Shown: positions 8,388 to 17,281, numbered from the stretch's first letter. The stretch is 64,000 bases of DNA from Rubrolithibacter sp043763625 (GCA_043763625.1 JAYULL010000188.1:1-64000), one strand, 5' to 3'. Numbers and translations: made by a program. The notes: generated by a model from the letters alone, not told the origin.

Positions 8388-8517
8388 AGAGATATTATGT
8401 TATAAAACTATTTTTTTATAGATTTTAACCCTCTGAAAGATGCCGGGCAGGTCCTTATTATGGCATAGAAATGACTGCCTTGTTAATACTTAATTAACCT
8501 TATAAGGCAAAAATACT

Positions 8518-8525
8518 TACATTTG
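8518..8525 (+). promoter_or_regulatory. -7 box for the isc genes
   Basis: TACATTTG matches TAnnTTTG and lies 22 nt before the iscS ATG. No good -33 element was found. No iscR gene or obvious IscR palindrome was seen nearby. Confidence 0.45.
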
Positions 8526-8547
8526 TATTGATTTAAAATCTCTTAAC

Positions 8548-9759
8548 ATGAATCTTCCGATATATCTGGATAATAACGCTACAACTCCTTTAGACCCGCG
8601 AGTGTTAGATGTGATGTTACCTTTTTTTACAAGCAAATTCGGTAATGCAGCCAGCAGAAATCATGCATTCGGTTGGGCTGCAGAAGAAGCTGTTGATTAC
8701 GCCCGCGAGCAAGTTGCAACGCTTATCGGTGCCAACGAAAAGGAAATTATTTTTACTTCAGGTGCTACAGAATCAGACAACTTGGCTATAAAGGGAGTGT
8801 TTGAGATGTATCATGAAAAAGGGAATCATATAATAACCTGTGTTACCGAGCATAAGGCAGTTTTAGATACTTGCAAGCATCTTGAAAAAATGGGTGCCCG
8901 GGTTACATATCTTCCTGTGAAAGAAGACGGGTTAATTGATCTTCAGCAACTTGAAGCAGCCATTACGGAAAAGACTATTTTAGTAACCATAATGTACGGG
9001 AATAACGAAATAGGTGTTGTTCAACCGATTAAAGAAATATCAGCTATTGCCCATAAACACGGTGCATTATTTTTTACTGATGCAACACAAGCGGTAGGGA
9101 AAATTCCTGTGGATGTTAATGCAGACGGGATAGACTTAATGGCTTTTACCGCACATAAAATGTACGGGCCGAAAGGGGTTGGAGCTTTATATGTGCGTAG
9201 AAAAAACCCACGGGTTAAAGTTACCGCTCAAATGGATGGCGGCGGTCATGAAAGAGCTATGCGTTCCGGAACGTTAAACGTACCCGGAATAGTAGGCTTA
9301 GGAAAAGCTTGTGAGCTTTGCCGGGTAGAAATGGCTGAAGAAGCAAAACGCTTATCCGGTTTACGCGATAAACTTGAAAGCTCTTTAACCCAACTGGAAG
9401 AAAGCTATAAAAATGGAAATACTCAATACCGTTTACCTCACGTCGCTAATATTTCTTTCAAATATGTAGAAGGTGAAGGGTTGATGATGGCAATGAAAGA
9501 CATGGCTGTTTCTTCAGGCTCTGCTTGTACCTCAGCATCGTTAGAACCTTCTTACGTATTAAAAAGCTTGGGTTTATCAGACGATTTGGCACACTCTTCC
9601 ATCCGCTTCGGGCTTGGAAGATTTACGACCGAAGAGGAAGTGGATTTCGCGATAGAACAAACGAAGAAGGCTGTAAACCACTTACGGGAGCTTTCTCCGC
9701 TGTGGGAGATGTTTAAAGAAGGAATTGACTTGAATTCAATTGAGTGGGCCGAGCACTAG
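8548..9759 (+). CDS. iscS: Cysteine desulfurase
   Basis: PLP enzyme that takes sulfur from cysteine to build iron-sulfur clusters on IscU and for tRNA thiolation. The PLP lysine is in TAHKMYG (Lys204), His102 stacks on the cofactor, and Asp178 is in TDATQAVG. The active-site cysteine, Cys327, lies in SSGSACTSAS on the long mobile loop of group I (IscS/NifS) enzymes. Length, 403 residues, is standard. It is followed by iscU after 63 nt. Confidence 0.95.
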   Translation: MNLPIYLDNNATTPLDPRVLDVMLPFFTSKFGNAASRNHAFGWAAEEAVDYAREQVATLIGANEKEIIFTSGATESDNLAIKGVFEMYHEKGNHIITCVTEHKAVLDTCKHLEKMGARVTYLPVKEDGLIDLQQLEAAITEKTILVTIMYGNNEIGVVQPIKEISAIAHKHGALFFTDATQAVGKIPVDVNADGIDLMAFTAHKMYGPKGVGALYVRRKNPRVKVTAQMDGGGHERAMRSGTLNVPGIVGLGKACELCRVEMAEEAKRLSGLRDKLESSLTQLEESYKNGNTQYRLPHVANISFKYVEGEGLMMAMKDMAVSSGSACTSASLEPSYVLKSLGLSDDLAHSSIRFGLGRFTTEEEVDFAIEQTKKAVNHLRELSPLWEMFKEGIDLNSIEWAEH

Positions 9760-9822
9760 GCATTGTAAATGGAAAGTTGGTTTAAAAATTGTTATAAAAC
9801 ATATAAGAAAAAATTTTAAGTT

Positions 9823-10236
9823 ATGGCTTATTCAGATAAAGTAATTGATCATTATACTAATCCCCGAAACGTTGGAACATTAGATAAAGCAAAAAACAGC
9901 GTGGGCACAGGCTTGGTGGGTGCACCGGAGTGTGGAGACGTGATGCGTTTACAAATCGAAGTAGATGAAAACCATATCATTACCGATGCAAAATTTAAAA
10001 CTTTCGGTTGCGGCTCTGCTATCGCTTCTTCTTCTTTAGCCACAGAATGGCTGAAAGGGAAAGCTATTGACGACGCAATGAAAATTGACAATATGGATAT
10101 TGTTGAAGAATTGGCTTTACCGCCGGTAAAGATTCATTGTTCGGTTTTGGCTGAAGATGCAATTAAAGCAGCAATTAATGACTATCGAGTGAAAAACGGT
10201 TTAGAGCCTATCGAGGTTGAAAAGTCGCACCATTAA
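9823..10236 (+). CDS. iscU: Iron-sulfur cluster scaffold protein
   Basis: Scaffold on which [2Fe-2S] clusters form with sulfur from IscS. The three cluster ligands Cys37, Cys63 and Cys106 are present, and Asp39 gives the usual PECGD context. The LPPVK motif (99-103), recognised by the HscA chaperone, is intact although hscA and hscB are not in this window. Length 137. It is separated from iscA by a long inverted repeat. Confidence 0.96.
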   Translation: MAYSDKVIDHYTNPRNVGTLDKAKNSVGTGLVGAPECGDVMRLQIEVDENHIITDAKFKTFGCGSAIASSSLATEWLKGKAIDDAMKIDNMDIVEELALPPVKIHCSVLAEDAIKAAINDYRVKNGLEPIEVEKSHH

Positions 10237-10242
10237 GAGATA

Positions 10243-10300
10243 TAAGATTTGAGATTATTAATATTGAAACTTTTCGACGGTTCTTGTATCTCAAATCTTA
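10243..10300 (+). repeat. 13-bp inverted repeat between iscU and iscA
   Basis: TAAGATTTGAGAT (10243-10255) and ATCTCAAATCTTA (10288-10300) are perfect inverse copies separated by 32 nt. A stem-loop would form in the mRNA 7 nt after the iscU stop and 17 nt before the iscA start. There is no T tract, so it is not a standard terminator; it could stabilise the upstream message or be a degenerate intergenic repeat. Confidence 0.7.
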
Positions 10301-10317
10301 GTACTAAAATCTAAAAA

Positions 10318-10644
10318 ATGGTAACAGTAACGGATAAAGCAAAAAGTCAGGTTGAAACTTTAATGAAAGGTTCCGAATTAGACAGCTCTTATTTTTTGCG
10401 TGTTTCAGTAAAAGGCGGAGGCTGCTCGGGTTTATCTTACAATCTTGACTTTGATAACGAAGAAAAACCGGGCGATCAGTTTTTTGAAGATAAAGGAGTT
10501 AGAATGGCTCTCGATATGAAATCATTTCTTTACTTAGCCGGAACAGAGTTAGACTTTTCTGACGGATTAAACGGGAAGGGATTTAATTTCCATAACCCCA
10601 ACGCCAGCCGCACCTGTGGTTGCGGAGAAAGTTTCTCGGTTTAG
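10318..10644 (+). CDS. iscA: Iron-sulfur cluster carrier, HesB/IscA family
   Basis: A-type carrier that receives clusters from IscU and passes them to target proteins. The three conserved cysteines are visible: Cys36 in GGGCSGLSY, and Cys100 and Cys102 in RTCGCGESF at the C-terminus. Length, 108 residues, is normal. It ends the iscS-iscU-iscA group; a strong terminator follows 26 nt after the stop. Confidence 0.93.
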   Translation: MVTVTDKAKSQVETLMKGSELDSSYFLRVSVKGGGCSGLSYNLDFDNEEKPGDQFFEDKGVRMALDMKSFLYLAGTELDFSDGLNGKGFNFHNPNASRTCGCGESFSV

Positions 10645-10665
10645 CATCAAACCAAAAGATATTTT

Positions 10666-10694
10666 AAAAAGAGTACCGATTTCGGTACTCTTTT
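10666..10694 (+). terminator. isc operon terminator
   Basis: GAGTACCGA (10671-10679) pairs perfectly with TCGGTACTC (10682-10690). Flanking A's and T's lengthen the stem, and a TTTTGTTTT tail follows. Confidence 0.88.
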
Positions 10695-10747
10695 GTTTTA
10701 AAGCAAATTTGTATAACTTGTTTTAAGCCTAACCACGCTCCCGTCAA

Positions 10748-12661
10748 ATGAATCTGAAATCGGAACCGAAAACTATTCCTCAGTTACTTAGGAATGTTGT
10801 TAAAAACATTAAAGATGAGAATGAAACTTTCCTTTCAGAAAAAAAAGGTGATAGCTGGACAGAAATAAGCTATAAAAAAGTTCTGGAAAATGCTGACGCT
10901 GTTTCAGCATATCTTCTTCAGAACGGCATCCGAAAAGGCGACAGTCTTGCCCTGTTAATAGAAAACTCCCCCGACTATATTTATTTCGATCAAGCCTTAC
11001 AGCAATTAGGGTGCATCAACGTATCTATCTATCCTACCCTTTCTGAACATGACATTGAGTACATATTAAACGATTCGCAATCGAAAGCAATTTTGATAGG
11101 TAATCATTTTTTGTTTAAGAAGATTTTAAAGATCGCCGGCAATTGTAAAGAACTTAAAAAATTAATTCCGGCATTTAAAGACTATGAAAAGTATATTCCG
11201 GCAGAAGGAATAGAGATTGAAGTGATCAACTTTGAAACCTTGATGGAACGAGGCCGGGAAATAAAAGACCAATTTCAAAAAGTAATTGAAGAAGCACGAG
11301 AAAACGTTCTCCCGGCAGATATCGCATCCTTAATTTACACTTCGGGTACCACCGGAACCCCTAAAGGAGTAATGTTAACTCATAATAACTTTGTAGAGAA
11401 TGTTAAAACATCGTTACAACAAATTCCGGCAATAAATAAAGACGATACGTTCTTGTCTTTTCTTCCATTATCGCATGTGTTTGAACGCACAGCAACTTAT
11501 CATATTTGTTCGTGGGCGGGAAGTAAGATTGTTTTTGCACAAAGCCTTGAGTTGCTCGGGCGAAACATGATCGAAATTAAGCCAACGGTTATGATCGTTG
11601 TTCCCAGGTTACTAGAACGCATACACGATAGGGCGATGAAAAATGGGACTTCAGCAGGCGGAATAAAATCAAAAATTTTTTTGTGGGCATTAGAAACCGG
11701 AAAGGCTTTACGGCAGGTAAAAGAGAAAGGCAAATTACCCGGCGCTTTTCTATCCTTAAAACAAAAACTTGCAACAAAATTAGTCTTCGGTAAAATACAA
11801 GAAAAAACCGGCGGAAGGCTTAAGCTGATGGTATCCGGTGGTGCTGCATTACCAAAAAACGTGGGAGAGTTCTTTGGAAATATCGGGATAACAGTATTAG
11901 AGGGATTCGGATTAACAGAAACAGCACCCGTTTTGGCAGTTAACGAATTTCACCGCCAAGTAATCGGAACAGTGGGAAGAGTTATTCCTGGAATAGAAGT
12001 GGGTATCCAAGATATAGAAACCAAGGAGTTTTATGCCATTCAAAATCACCACTCATATGATGTAAATTTCGAATCGAAAGAGGGTGAAATTGTGGTTCGC
12101 GGTCACTGTGTTATGAAAGGCTATTGGAACAAGCCTGAAGAAACAGCAAATGTTATCGACAGCGAAGGTTGGTTTCATACCGGCGATATCGGTCGGTTTT
12201 ACCGGGGATACCTTCAAATAACGGATCGATTAAAAAATATGCTGGTTAGTGCCTTCGGTAAAAACGTTTATCCCACTCCGGTAGAAAACATATACTTAAA
12301 AAGTCCGAAAATTGAACAGATATTTTTAATTGGTGATAAACGCGAATACGTTAGTGCGATCATTGTTCCAAATAAAGAAAATCTCCAAGAAGCACTCGGC
12401 CTGAAGGATGACTTTTTCAATCAAGAAGAGATTTTTATAAAAGAAGATGAAGTAAAAAATTGGATAAATCAAGACATTAAAAAACTGTCGCGGGAACTTG
12501 CCAATTTTGAACGAATTCGAAATTTTGTGGTTAAACGTAATCCTTTTTCAATAGAAGCCGGAGAAATTACTCCTACCATTAAAGCAAAGCGCAAGGTTAT
12601 AGAGAGTAAATATGCAAGTGTGATAGACGAGATGTATAATCAGGAAGCTGAAGCGGAATAA
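10748..12661 (+). CDS. Long-chain acyl-CoA synthetase (AMP-forming)
   Basis: Activates long-chain fatty acids to acyl-CoA through an acyl-adenylate. The AMP-binding P-loop IYTSGTTGTPKG is at about 196-207. FLPLSHVFERTA, VSGGAALPKNVGEFF, EGFGLTETAPVL and GWFHTGDIG follow in the order of the adenylate-forming superfamily, with a C-terminal KNVYPTPVENIY hinge region. Length, 637 residues, fits the FadD15/ACSL-like type common in Bacteroidota. It stands alone between the isc genes and lysS. Confidence 0.9.
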   Translation: MNLKSEPKTIPQLLRNVVKNIKDENETFLSEKKGDSWTEISYKKVLENADAVSAYLLQNGIRKGDSLALLIENSPDYIYFDQALQQLGCINVSIYPTLSEHDIEYILNDSQSKAILIGNHFLFKKILKIAGNCKELKKLIPAFKDYEKYIPAEGIEIEVINFETLMERGREIKDQFQKVIEEARENVLPADIASLIYTSGTTGTPKGVMLTHNNFVENVKTSLQQIPAINKDDTFLSFLPLSHVFERTATYHICSWAGSKIVFAQSLELLGRNMIEIKPTVMIVVPRLLERIHDRAMKNGTSAGGIKSKIFLWALETGKALRQVKEKGKLPGAFLSLKQKLATKLVFGKIQEKTGGRLKLMVSGGAALPKNVGEFFGNIGITVLEGFGLTETAPVLAVNEFHRQVIGTVGRVIPGIEVGIQDIETKEFYAIQNHHSYDVNFESKEGEIVVRGHCVMKGYWNKPEETANVIDSEGWFHTGDIGRFYRGYLQITDRLKNMLVSAFGKNVYPTPVENIYLKSPKIEQIFLIGDKREYVSAIIVPNKENLQEALGLKDDFFNQEEIFIKEDEVKNWINQDIKKLSRELANFERIRNFVVKRNPFSIEAGEITPTIKAKRKVIESKYASVIDEMYNQEAEAE

Positions 12662-12717
12662 ATATTTTACTAATATTTCAGAATGCTCTTCCGGCCACGT
12701 TTTTGGTTTTAAAAAAC

Positions 12718-12725
12718 TATTTTTG
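12718..12725 (+). promoter_or_regulatory. -7 box for lysS
   Basis: TATTTTTG matches TAnnTTTG and ends 16 nt before the lysS ATG. The nearest upstream TTTTTG is only 12 nt away, too close for a normal -33. Confidence 0.45.
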
Positions 12726-12741
12726 GCAAAATTTGAAATAG

Positions 12742-14463
12742 ATGAGTATAGGTTTATCCGAACAGGAAATATTACGTCGCCAATCGCTACAAGAACTGCG
12801 AAATTTAGGTATTAATCCGTATCCTGCCGAAGCATTCGAAGTAAATGTAACAGCCGAAGACATTACAGAAAATTACGAACGGGACAAAACCAACTATAAA
12901 AACATCAGCTTTGCCGGCCGGATAATGAGCCGCCGGATAATGGGAAGTGCTTCCTTTGTTGAACTGCAAGATGCAACCGGAAGGATTCAAGCCTATCTGA
13001 AACGTGACGAGATTTGTCCCGGTGAGGATAAAGTTTTGTATAACACGGTTTTTAAGAAACTTTTGGACATTGGAGATTTTATAGGAGTTAGAGGCTATAT
13101 TTTCACTACGCAAACCGGTGAAATCTCTATTCACGTAAGCGAGCTCAAAATACTGTCTAAATCACTGAAACCTTTGCCCATTGTTAAACGCGACGAGGAA
13201 GGACATATTTACGACGGTTTTACAGATCCTGAGTTGCGCTACCGGCAGCGGTATGTTGATTTAACGGTCAACCCTGAGTACAAACAAATATTTATTAATC
13301 GCTCTAAAGTAATTAACACTATGCGAAACTACTTTAACGATCAGGGGTGGATGGAAGTTGAAACTCCTATTCTTCAGCCGATTCACGGCGGTGCAGCAGC
13401 CCGTCCGTTTAAAACCCATCACAATACGTTGGACATGCAGCTTTATCTGCGCATTGCTAACGAATTATATTTAAAACGATTAATTGTTGCCGGATTTGAC
13501 GGGGTATACGAGTTTGGTAAGATGTTCCGCAATGAAGGGATGGATCGTACTCACAATCCGGAGTTCACATCTGTGGAAATTTATGTAGCCTATAAGGATT
13601 ATGTGTGGATGATGGGGATGGTTGAAGAATGTTTAGAGAAGGTTTCAATTGCTACCACCGGAAATACAACTGTGAAAGTTGGGCCAAAAGAGATCAATTT
13701 TGCCGGTCCGTATGAAAAGCTTTCTATGTATGATTCTATTTTAAAGTATACCGGGATTGATGTTTCCGGCATGGACGAAGTTTCAATAAGACAAGTGTGC
13801 GGCGAGCTAAACATCGAAGTGGATCCATCAATGGGAAGAGGGAAATTAATAGACGAAATATTCGGTGAAAAGGTAGAAGCTAACTTAATTCAACCAACTT
13901 TTATTACAGATTACCCTATAGAAATGACTCCGTTGGCCAAGAAGCATAGAAGCAAAGACGGCTTAGTGGAACGTTTTGAGCTCTTTGTAAACGGAAAAGA
14001 AATTGCAAACGCCTACTCCGAATTAAATGACCCTATAGACCAACGCGAACGCTTTGAAGACCAATTGCTCTTAGCAAATCGAGGTGATGAGGAAGCTATG
14101 GCTATGGACGAAGACTTCTTACGAGCGCTCGAATACGGCATGCCTCCTACTGCAGGTTTAGGAATCGGGATAGACCGATTAGTAATGTTGATGACGAACC
14201 AAAGTACAATTCAAGAAGTATTATTCTTTCCGCAAATGCGGCCCGAAAAAAAACTCAAAGTTACCTCCGTTGACGACTTTGTTTCTATCGGAGTTCCGGC
14301 AGAATGGGTTGCCGTACTATTAAAAATGGGTTTTAACACCATTGAAGAATTAAAAGCAGCTAATCCGAATAAAGTGTTTAACGATTTAGGCGGAATGCGA
14401 AAAAAACTGAAATTAGATCTAACTATACCCAGTAAAGAAACGGTTTTTCAATGGTTTGAATAA
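12742..14463 (+). CDS. lysS: Lysyl-tRNA synthetase, class II
   Basis: Charges tRNA-Lys. An N-terminal OB-fold anticodon domain (about 55-140, FAGRIMSRRIMGSASFVELQD) precedes the class II catalytic core: motif 2 around FGKMFRNEGMDRTHNPEFTS (258-277) and motif 3 GLGIGIDRLVML (472-483). After the core, about 68 extra residues (506-573) contain SIGVPAEWVAVLLKMGFNTIEELKAAN, a small helical, helix-hairpin-like domain that the classic ~505-residue enzymes lack. It ends at a terminator. Confidence 0.96.
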   Translation: MSIGLSEQEILRRQSLQELRNLGINPYPAEAFEVNVTAEDITENYERDKTNYKNISFAGRIMSRRIMGSASFVELQDATGRIQAYLKRDEICPGEDKVLYNTVFKKLLDIGDFIGVRGYIFTTQTGEISIHVSELKILSKSLKPLPIVKRDEEGHIYDGFTDPELRYRQRYVDLTVNPEYKQIFINRSKVINTMRNYFNDQGWMEVETPILQPIHGGAAARPFKTHHNTLDMQLYLRIANELYLKRLIVAGFDGVYEFGKMFRNEGMDRTHNPEFTSVEIYVAYKDYVWMMGMVEECLEKVSIATTGNTTVKVGPKEINFAGPYEKLSMYDSILKYTGIDVSGMDEVSIRQVCGELNIEVDPSMGRGKLIDEIFGEKVEANLIQPTFITDYPIEMTPLAKKHRSKDGLVERFELFVNGKEIANAYSELNDPIDQRERFEDQLLLANRGDEEAMAMDEDFLRALEYGMPPTAGLGIGIDRLVMLMTNQSTIQEVLFFPQMRPEKKLKVTSVDDFVSIGVPAEWVAVLLKMGFNTIEELKAANPNKVFNDLGGMRKKLKLDLTIPSKETVFQWFE

Positions 14464-14483
14464 ATAATTGATAACACAAACTT

Positions 14484-14519
14484 AAAGGGCCGGTAATCGT
14501 TGATTAACAGGCCTTTTTT
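14484..14519 (+). terminator. lysS terminator
   Basis: AAAGGGCC (14484-14491) pairs with GGCCTTTT (14510-14517) with one G-T pair and an 18-nt loop, followed by a T run. TATGTTTA at 14519-14526, one base off TAnnTTTG, overlaps the run's end and may serve the next small gene. Confidence 0.75.
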
Positions 14520-14544
14520 ATGTTTACCTTACACAATTACAGGT

Positions 14545-14757
14545 ATGAAAAATTCAAGTATTGAAATAACAGAACAAGAATATCTGATTAAACTGAGTAA
14601 AGACGATTTCGACTTATCCTTTATTAATCAACTTTTAAAACGAATACAAGCTCAGCAATTTTTTACTTTCCGGACGGAAGATTACGAAGAAGATATAGTT
14701 AGTCGCACCTCAAGCAACGATTTGTCTGCCCGGTTTGACCATCTTAACGAAAAATAA
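14545..14757 (+). CDS. Small protein of unknown function
   Basis: A 70-residue protein starting at ATG 14545. A longer frame opens at TTG 14500, but that codon lies inside the lysS terminator loop, so the shorter start is chosen. It begins MKNSSIEITEQEYLIKLSKDDFD, then has an amphipathic helix LSFINQLLKRIQAQQFF and an acidic tail. It looks like a small cytoplasmic protein; antitoxin-like proportions are noted but no toxin gene is adjacent. It ends 1 nt before the convergent gene's stop. Confidence 0.55.
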   Translation: MKNSSIEITEQEYLIKLSKDDFDLSFINQLLKRIQAQQFFTFRTEDYEEDIVSRTSSNDLSARFDHLNEK

Positions 14758-14758
14758 A

Positions 14759-15310
14759 TTATCTCGGCCGAAAGCCCCGCGTTTGAACTACCGTTTTATC
14801 CATTTGCACCATTTGCCCTTGCATCATTTTTATTTGCTCGGCTAAAAGCTTGTTTTTATCTGCTTTTTTAGCTTCCTGCAAATACATGGTTGCTTCGCGT
14901 TTATTCCTTTTAGCCATTGCAATCCCCGCAAGACTCAGTTTAGCCAATGCAACGTTATGATCCATTGCCATTCCTAGAGAAAGCGCTTTCTTGAAATATT
15001 TTTCGGACTGCATCGGAGCGGTTCGCGACTCAATTAAACCGATAAGTAAATGATAGTAGCCGTGCTGAGCAGAGATCAATTGTTTTTCGTAATCGCTAAT
15101 CTTATTTAACCATCCCTTTGCCTTGTCCATGTTTTCTTTGCGGAGAAAGTACTGAGCGATCAGCATATTTTCGTTAAAAAAGAAAGTTATGAACACAAGT
15201 ATTGAAAGCAGCACAACTAAAATTCCCCAGCCCCAAAACCCGAACCAAAAAAGAGCAACGGCACCTCCGAGTAAAGCACCTCCAATAATTAATCGTATAA
15301 AATTCGGCAT
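14759..15310 (-). CDS. Membrane-anchored TPR-like protein
   Basis: A 183-residue protein. Two close hydrophobic segments (about 5-22 and 26-47, GGALLGGAVALFWFGFWGWG then ILVVLLSILVFITFF) form a membrane hairpin. A soluble part (about 50-183) follows, with helical pairs reminiscent of tetratricopeptide repeats (AQYFLRKENMDKAKGWLNKI, YYHLLIGLIESR, AKLSLAGIAMAKRNKREA). It ends with a Gln/Met-rich stretch. Function is unknown; it probably scaffolds proteins at the inner membrane. It is divergent from ung. Confidence 0.6.
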   Translation of the reverse strand: MPNFIRLIIGGALLGGAVALFWFGFWGWGILVVLLSILVFITFFFNENMLIAQYFLRKENMDKAKGWLNKISDYEKQLISAQHGYYHLLIGLIESRTAPMQSEKYFKKALSLGMAMDHNVALAKLSLAGIAMAKRNKREATMYLQEAKKADKNKLLAEQIKMMQGQMVQMDKTVVQTRGFRPR

Positions 15311-15379
15311 CTATTTTTTTTACTTTAGCGGCACAAATATCTGCTTATTTAACTTCTTAACCAATAGAATTATAGAGAA

Positions 15380-16054
15380 ATGTCTGTCGCAATAGAAGAA
15401 TCGTGGAAACCTTACTTGGAAGCTGAATTTGACAAAGATTACATGAAAAACTTAAAAGTTTTTCTCCGGCAAGAGAAAGAGCAAGGTGTAGCGGTTTACC
15501 CTCCCGGACCACTTATTTTTAATGCTTTTAATCATACTCCCTTCGACAAAGTTAAAGTTGTAATATTAGGGCAAGATCCTTACCACGGAAAAGGGCAAGC
15601 GCACGGACTATCATTTTCTGTTCAAAAGGGAATTATGCCGCCGCCTTCTTTAAAGAATATTTATAAAGAGCTACAAACAGATATTGCCGGATTTCAAATT
15701 CCAAGTCACGGAGATTTAACAAAGTGGGCCGACGAAGGAGTTTTACTGTTAAATGCCGTTTTAACGGTACGAGTTTCGGACGCAAATTCTCACAAAAATA
15801 AAGGTTGGGAGTTATTTACGGATAAGGTTATAGAAGTACTGTCTAAAAAGCAAGAAGGCATCGTTTTTCTTCTTTGGGGGAAATATGCTCAAAATAAAGC
15901 TTCAATAATTGATACCTCGAAACATCATACCTTTAATGCCGCTCACCCCTCACCCTACTCCGCTGATAACGGCTTTTTTGGCTGTAGGCATTTTTCTAAA
16001 GCAAATGAAATTTTAAAAGAGCAGGGAAAGGAGGAAATTGATTGGCAGTTGTAG
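15380..16054 (+). CDS. ung: Uracil-DNA glycosylase
   Basis: Family 1 enzyme that removes uracil from DNA in base-excision repair. The water-activating motif GQDPYHG is at 64-70 (Asp66) and the minor-groove loop HPSPYSA is at 189-195 (His189). PPPSLKNIYKEL and LLLNAVLTV agree with the family. Length 224. It is divergent from the membrane TPR-like gene, with a weak TACTTTAG box in the shared region. Confidence 0.96.
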   Translation: MSVAIEESWKPYLEAEFDKDYMKNLKVFLRQEKEQGVAVYPPGPLIFNAFNHTPFDKVKVVILGQDPYHGKGQAHGLSFSVQKGIMPPPSLKNIYKELQTDIAGFQIPSHGDLTKWADEGVLLLNAVLTVRVSDANSHKNKGWELFTDKVIEVLSKKQEGIVFLLWGKYAQNKASIIDTSKHHTFNAAHPSPYSADNGFFGCRHFSKANEILKEQGKEEIDWQL

Positions 16055-16195
16055 ATTTGCAGATGAGGGAATTTGCGAATGTGGTTGTACCAAGGGAACT
16101 TTAAGTAGCGAATTTAAATAAAAGTTTTTTTAGGTTATAATACGCCGGGTATCATTCGTCAAAACTAATTAGACGTAATATAACAAACGTTTATT

Positions 16196-16699
16196 TTAAG
16201 TAGAGGTTCCCCAAAGTATTCCTATGCAATCATTGAACAAGTCTTTAGGCCTTTGATCAAGACCGGTAAAGTACGCCTGTTGCGTTAGTTTAACTTCAAT
16301 TCCTTTATCCTTTGCTATTTTCAGTAACATTAAAGCTTCAACTGAATTGATTTCATGGTTAAAGTTTTGCACCACGACAAAGTTATTGTTAGGTAGAATA
16401 TTGGTGAAATTGCTTTTTTCGTAGTCCTTTTGGTCTATATTTAATAACAGTTGCCGGACTTCGTCTTCAGATACTTCTCGAGTCTTGTCTATGATAGTAG
16501 TTATTACAGCACTTGAACTTCCTAATAGAAAAACAGTAGCACTAAACAACATTAAGTAATCCGTCAATAATTCAACAGTCTCGTTATTGAATAATAGAAT
16601 AATCGATAAAATAAGCCAAGTAACCGTAAATAACAAAATGCAAATATTTGTTGTTTTATACAGGCGTTTAGTTGCATTTGATTGAACTATGAACGTCAT
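16196..16699 (-). CDS. Orphan membrane protein
   Basis: A 167-residue protein I do not recognise. Two hydrophobic segments (about 20-40, ILLFTVTWLILSIILLF, and 47-68, MLFSATVFLLGSSSAVITTI) form a membrane hairpin, followed by a soluble C-terminal domain of about 95 residues (NFVVVQNFNHEINSVEALML, then KDKGIEVKLTQQAYFTG). The gene stands alone. It is bordered on both sides by related degenerate intergenic sequences in opposite orientation (16054-16080 and 16708-16752), so it may be a more recent or strain-variable insertion. Confidence 0.6.
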   Translation of the reverse strand: MTFIVQSNATKRLYKTTNICILLFTVTWLILSIILLFNNETVELLTDYLMLFSATVFLLGSSSAVITTIIDKTREVSEDEVRQLLLNIDQKDYEKSNFTNILPNNNFVVVQNFNHEINSVEALMLLKIAKDKGIEVKLTQQAYFTGLDQRPKDLFNDCIGILWGTST

Positions 16700-16754
16700 T
16701 TAAAATTGCTTGCTAAATCTACACATATACAAATCTTTCAATCTGCACATCACC

Positions 16755-17225
16755 CTAATATTCCAACGGCACTGCCGGTTCTGTTTTGCTTGTAGACAAA
16801 ATAATCATGGTTTGAAAAGTTTTTACCACGCTGATCTTGCTTATTTTATCCATAATTAATTGCTCATAAGCTTTTATATTTTTTACATACACTTTTAAAA
16901 TGAAGTCGCAGTTACCGGTAACGTGGTGACATTCCATTACCTCCTTAATCTGTTTCACTTCTTCAACAAAAGTTTGTATCGTGTTATTTTTATGAAAATC
17001 CAACTGAATTTGAATAAATGTTTTGATGCCAAGGCCAAGCAGTTCTTCGTCGACAACCGCATGATAACTTTTTATATAGCCGGAATTTTCGAGTTTACGA
17101 ACACGCTCTAAAGTCGGTGCGGGCGACAATCCAATTTCGTTTGAAAGCTGAAGATTTGTAATTCTACCGTTTTCCTGCAGTTTCTTTAATATCTGTAAAT
17201 CAATTTTATCCGGTTCAAAAGCCAT
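16755..17225 (-). CDS. Lrp/AsnC-family transcriptional regulator
   Basis: A 156-residue feast/famine regulator. The N-terminal winged helix (IDLQILKKLQENGRI, then LSNEIGLSPAPTLERVRKLE) is followed by the RAM/AsnC ligand-binding and oligomerisation domain with the conserved turn HHVTGNCDFILKVYV. The frame stays open to 17258, but the promoter (TTTTG, 19 nt, TACTTTTG) occupies that stretch and ends 3 nt before ATG 17225, so the short form is chosen and a leaderless mRNA is predicted. It is divergent from mntR; the ligand is unknown. Confidence 0.88.
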   Translation of the reverse strand: MAFEPDKIDLQILKKLQENGRITNLQLSNEIGLSPAPTLERVRKLENSGYIKSYHAVVDEELLGLGIKTFIQIQLDFHKNNTIQTFVEEVKQIKEVMECHHVTGNCDFILKVYVKNIKAYEQLIMDKISKISVVKTFQTMIILSTSKTEPAVPLEY

Positions 17226-17228
17226 AAT

Positions 17229-17260
17229 CAAAAGTAAGGTTTCAAACAAAAGAAGCAAAA
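17229..17260 (-). promoter_or_regulatory. Full -33/-7 promoter of the Lrp-type gene
   Basis: On the minus strand TTTTG (17260-17256), a 19-nt spacer and TACTTTTG (17236-17229) match the Bacteroidota consensus TTTG/TAnnTTTG. The box ends 3 nt before the start codon. Confidence 0.6.
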
Positions 17261-17281
17261 CATTAGTTATTTAAAAAATAT

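Noticed and set aside
9525..9716. 63-codon open frame inside iscS
   Set aside because: It lies in another frame over the active-site cysteine region of a clear iscS gene; no promoter or start signal supports it.
14545..14757. Antitoxin of a toxin-antitoxin pair
   Set aside because: The size fits, but neither neighbour is toxin-like: lysS and a membrane TPR-like gene on the other strand.
17226..17258. Longer Lrp-type protein starting at 17258
   Set aside because: The promoter -33 and -7 elements fill this stretch, and the family normally starts close to the helix-turn-helix.
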